A stretch of DNA of 64,000 bases, taken from positions 36,227 through 100,226 of the forward strand of contig JAFARZ010000153.1 of the NCBI GenBank assembly GCA_019245115.1, in the 5' to 3' direction. The notes under the pieces are model-generated. The model did no database searches. It was not told where the DNA came from and was given only the letters and a program-made list of their open reading frames with translations. This document shows positions 63,477-64,000 of this stretch, one piece after another; positions within the stretch are counted from its first letter, which is position 1; each line of letters starts with the position of its first letter. Both the position numbers and the translations under genes were made by a program. This DNA comes from Streptosporangiaceae bacterium. Lineage in GTDB: Bacteria; Actinomycetota; Actinomycetes; Streptosporangiales; Streptosporangiaceae.

Positions 63477-64000
63477 CAGCCAACGGTGGCCCCCGCGGCG
63501 AGCGCCAGCGAGCTTCGCGGATCGCCCGGCCGCGGGGGCCCGGAGGGCCTCCCGGCCGGGCGATACCAACGGCGAGCACCGCAGGAAGGCGGGGGGTCTG
63601 GGGGGGTTGGTTTCCACCCCCCAGATAAACACTGCGGCGCGACCTCCGCCGCGATCAGTTCCAGGTGATCGAGGTCGCCGAGGTCGAGTATCTGAAGGTA
63701 GACGCGCTCGGCACCGACCTCGGCATACTCCGCGATCCTGGCGGCGACCTCGGCGGGCGATCCGGCCAGCCCATGCTCACGGAGTTCGCCGGGCTCGCGG
63801 CCGATCGCCTCGGCCCGGCGGCGGAACGAAGCGTCGTCCTTTCCGCAGAACGAGACCGCGACCACCGAGAAGGTCATGGAGGACGGATAACGCCCGGCGC
63901 TCTCGCACGCCTCGCGCACCCGGGTGAACCCCGCCGCCGAGTCCTCCACCGACGCGAACGGCATGTTGAACTCGTCGGCGTACTTCGCCGCGAGCCGCGG
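63461..64000 (-). CDS. LLM-class oxidoreductase, C-terminal part (5' end outside window)
   Basis: The frame is open through base 64000 and reads LAAKYADEFNMPFASVED, REACESAGRYPSSMTFSVV, REHGLAGSPAEVAARIAEYAEVGAERVYLQI and DLDHLELIAAEV, the C-terminal third of an F420-type LLM oxidoreductase. Family members end shortly after this; here the frame continues about 55 codons of Pro/Arg-rich sequence (GGWKPTPPDPPPS...) into tandem repeats, so the original stop may have been lost. Orientation opposes the PEP-mutase-like gene. Confidence 0.82.
   Translation of the reverse strand, partial: PRLAAKYADEFNMPFASVEDSAAGFTRVREACESAGRYPSSMTFSVVAVSFCGKDDASFRRRAEAIGREPGELREHGLAGSPAEVAARIAEYAEVGAERVYLQILDLGDLDHLELIAAEVAPQCLSGGWKPTPPDPPPSCGARRWYRPAGRPSGPPRPGDPRSSLALAAGATVGCRGGR

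Noticed and set aside
1..64000. rRNA, tRNA, prophage and intact insertion sequences
   Set aside because: I looked for cloverleaf-like arms, rRNA signature stretches, integrase/terminase/transposase motifs and paired terminal repeats, and saw none I could support; a tRNA scan would be needed to be certain.

Overview
The window is GC-rich DNA (about 70% by eye) with GTG/TTG starts and many ATGA-type start/stop overlaps. It is from an actinobacterium. Family-level evidence: coproporphyrin-dependent heme genes (hemQ, hemY, hemE), a DUF3000-ribonuclease D pair, ppk1 followed by a MutT1-like Nudix/phosphohistidine-phosphatase gene, FprA-type ferredoxin reductase next to dxs, DUF5753 and DUF4349 proteins, and two secreted polysaccharide-degradation loci. 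A Streptosporangiales-like soil or plant-litter organism is my best guess; genus cannot be fixed from reading alone. I recognised no rRNA, tRNA, CRISPR array or intact insertion sequence.

Layout. 1-2.2 kb: XRE/DUF5753 regulator divergent from a cassette of three tiny genes, then an HNH-nuclease remnant. 2.2-5.6 kb: two convergent polytopic membrane proteins, the second fused in frame to an ArfB-type peptidyl-tRNA hydrolase. 5.7-7.5 kb: NarL-type two-component system. 7.6-9.7 kb: hemQ and hemY. 9.75-20.9 kb: an island with a Tat-exported CE15-like glucuronoyl esterase, a secreted seven-repeat propeller protein, a class III aminotransferase, a LacI regulator, a GH39-like glycosidase with a ricin-type lectin domain, and a DUF4349 lipoprotein. 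This island separates hemY from hemE. 20.9-31 kb: hemE, zinc-ribbon protein, DUF3000, rnd, DedA, then the leftward operon of two PH-domain proteins, ppk1 and mutT1. 31-42 kb: fprA, dxs, MFS permease, quinone oxidoreductase, a TetR unit with clear operators, a second glycosyltransferase-like membrane protein and a phosphoesterase. 42-51.9 kb: DUF2207-like protein, conserved hypothetical, a three-gene membrane cassette containing an internally deleted duplicate and a sigma-factor stub, PrmC-like methyltransferase, GDT1-like transporter, acnA. 52-59.3 kb: GH3 glycosidase-LacI-ABC sugar-importer cluster without an ATPase. 59.3-64 kb: isoprenylcysteine-methyltransferase-like protein, two LLM oxidoreductases (one cut by the window edge), a proline-rich membrane protein and a PEP mutase/isocitrate lyase family protein.

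Functionally, the two sugar loci look like parts of one hemicellulose-use programme: secreted enzymes at 9.8-19.8 kb and uptake plus intracellular hydrolysis at 52-59 kb. They share an operator-like 11-mer, CGAAAGTTTCG or one-mismatch versions. The most unusual signals are: four copies of GAACCGATTCGA spaced about 150 bp apart between the LacI and GH39-like genes; a roughly 80-bp imperfect hairpin found in three intergenic regions in the same orientation; several convergent genes whose reading frames run far into the opposite gene; and many short tandem repeats in coding and intergenic DNA.
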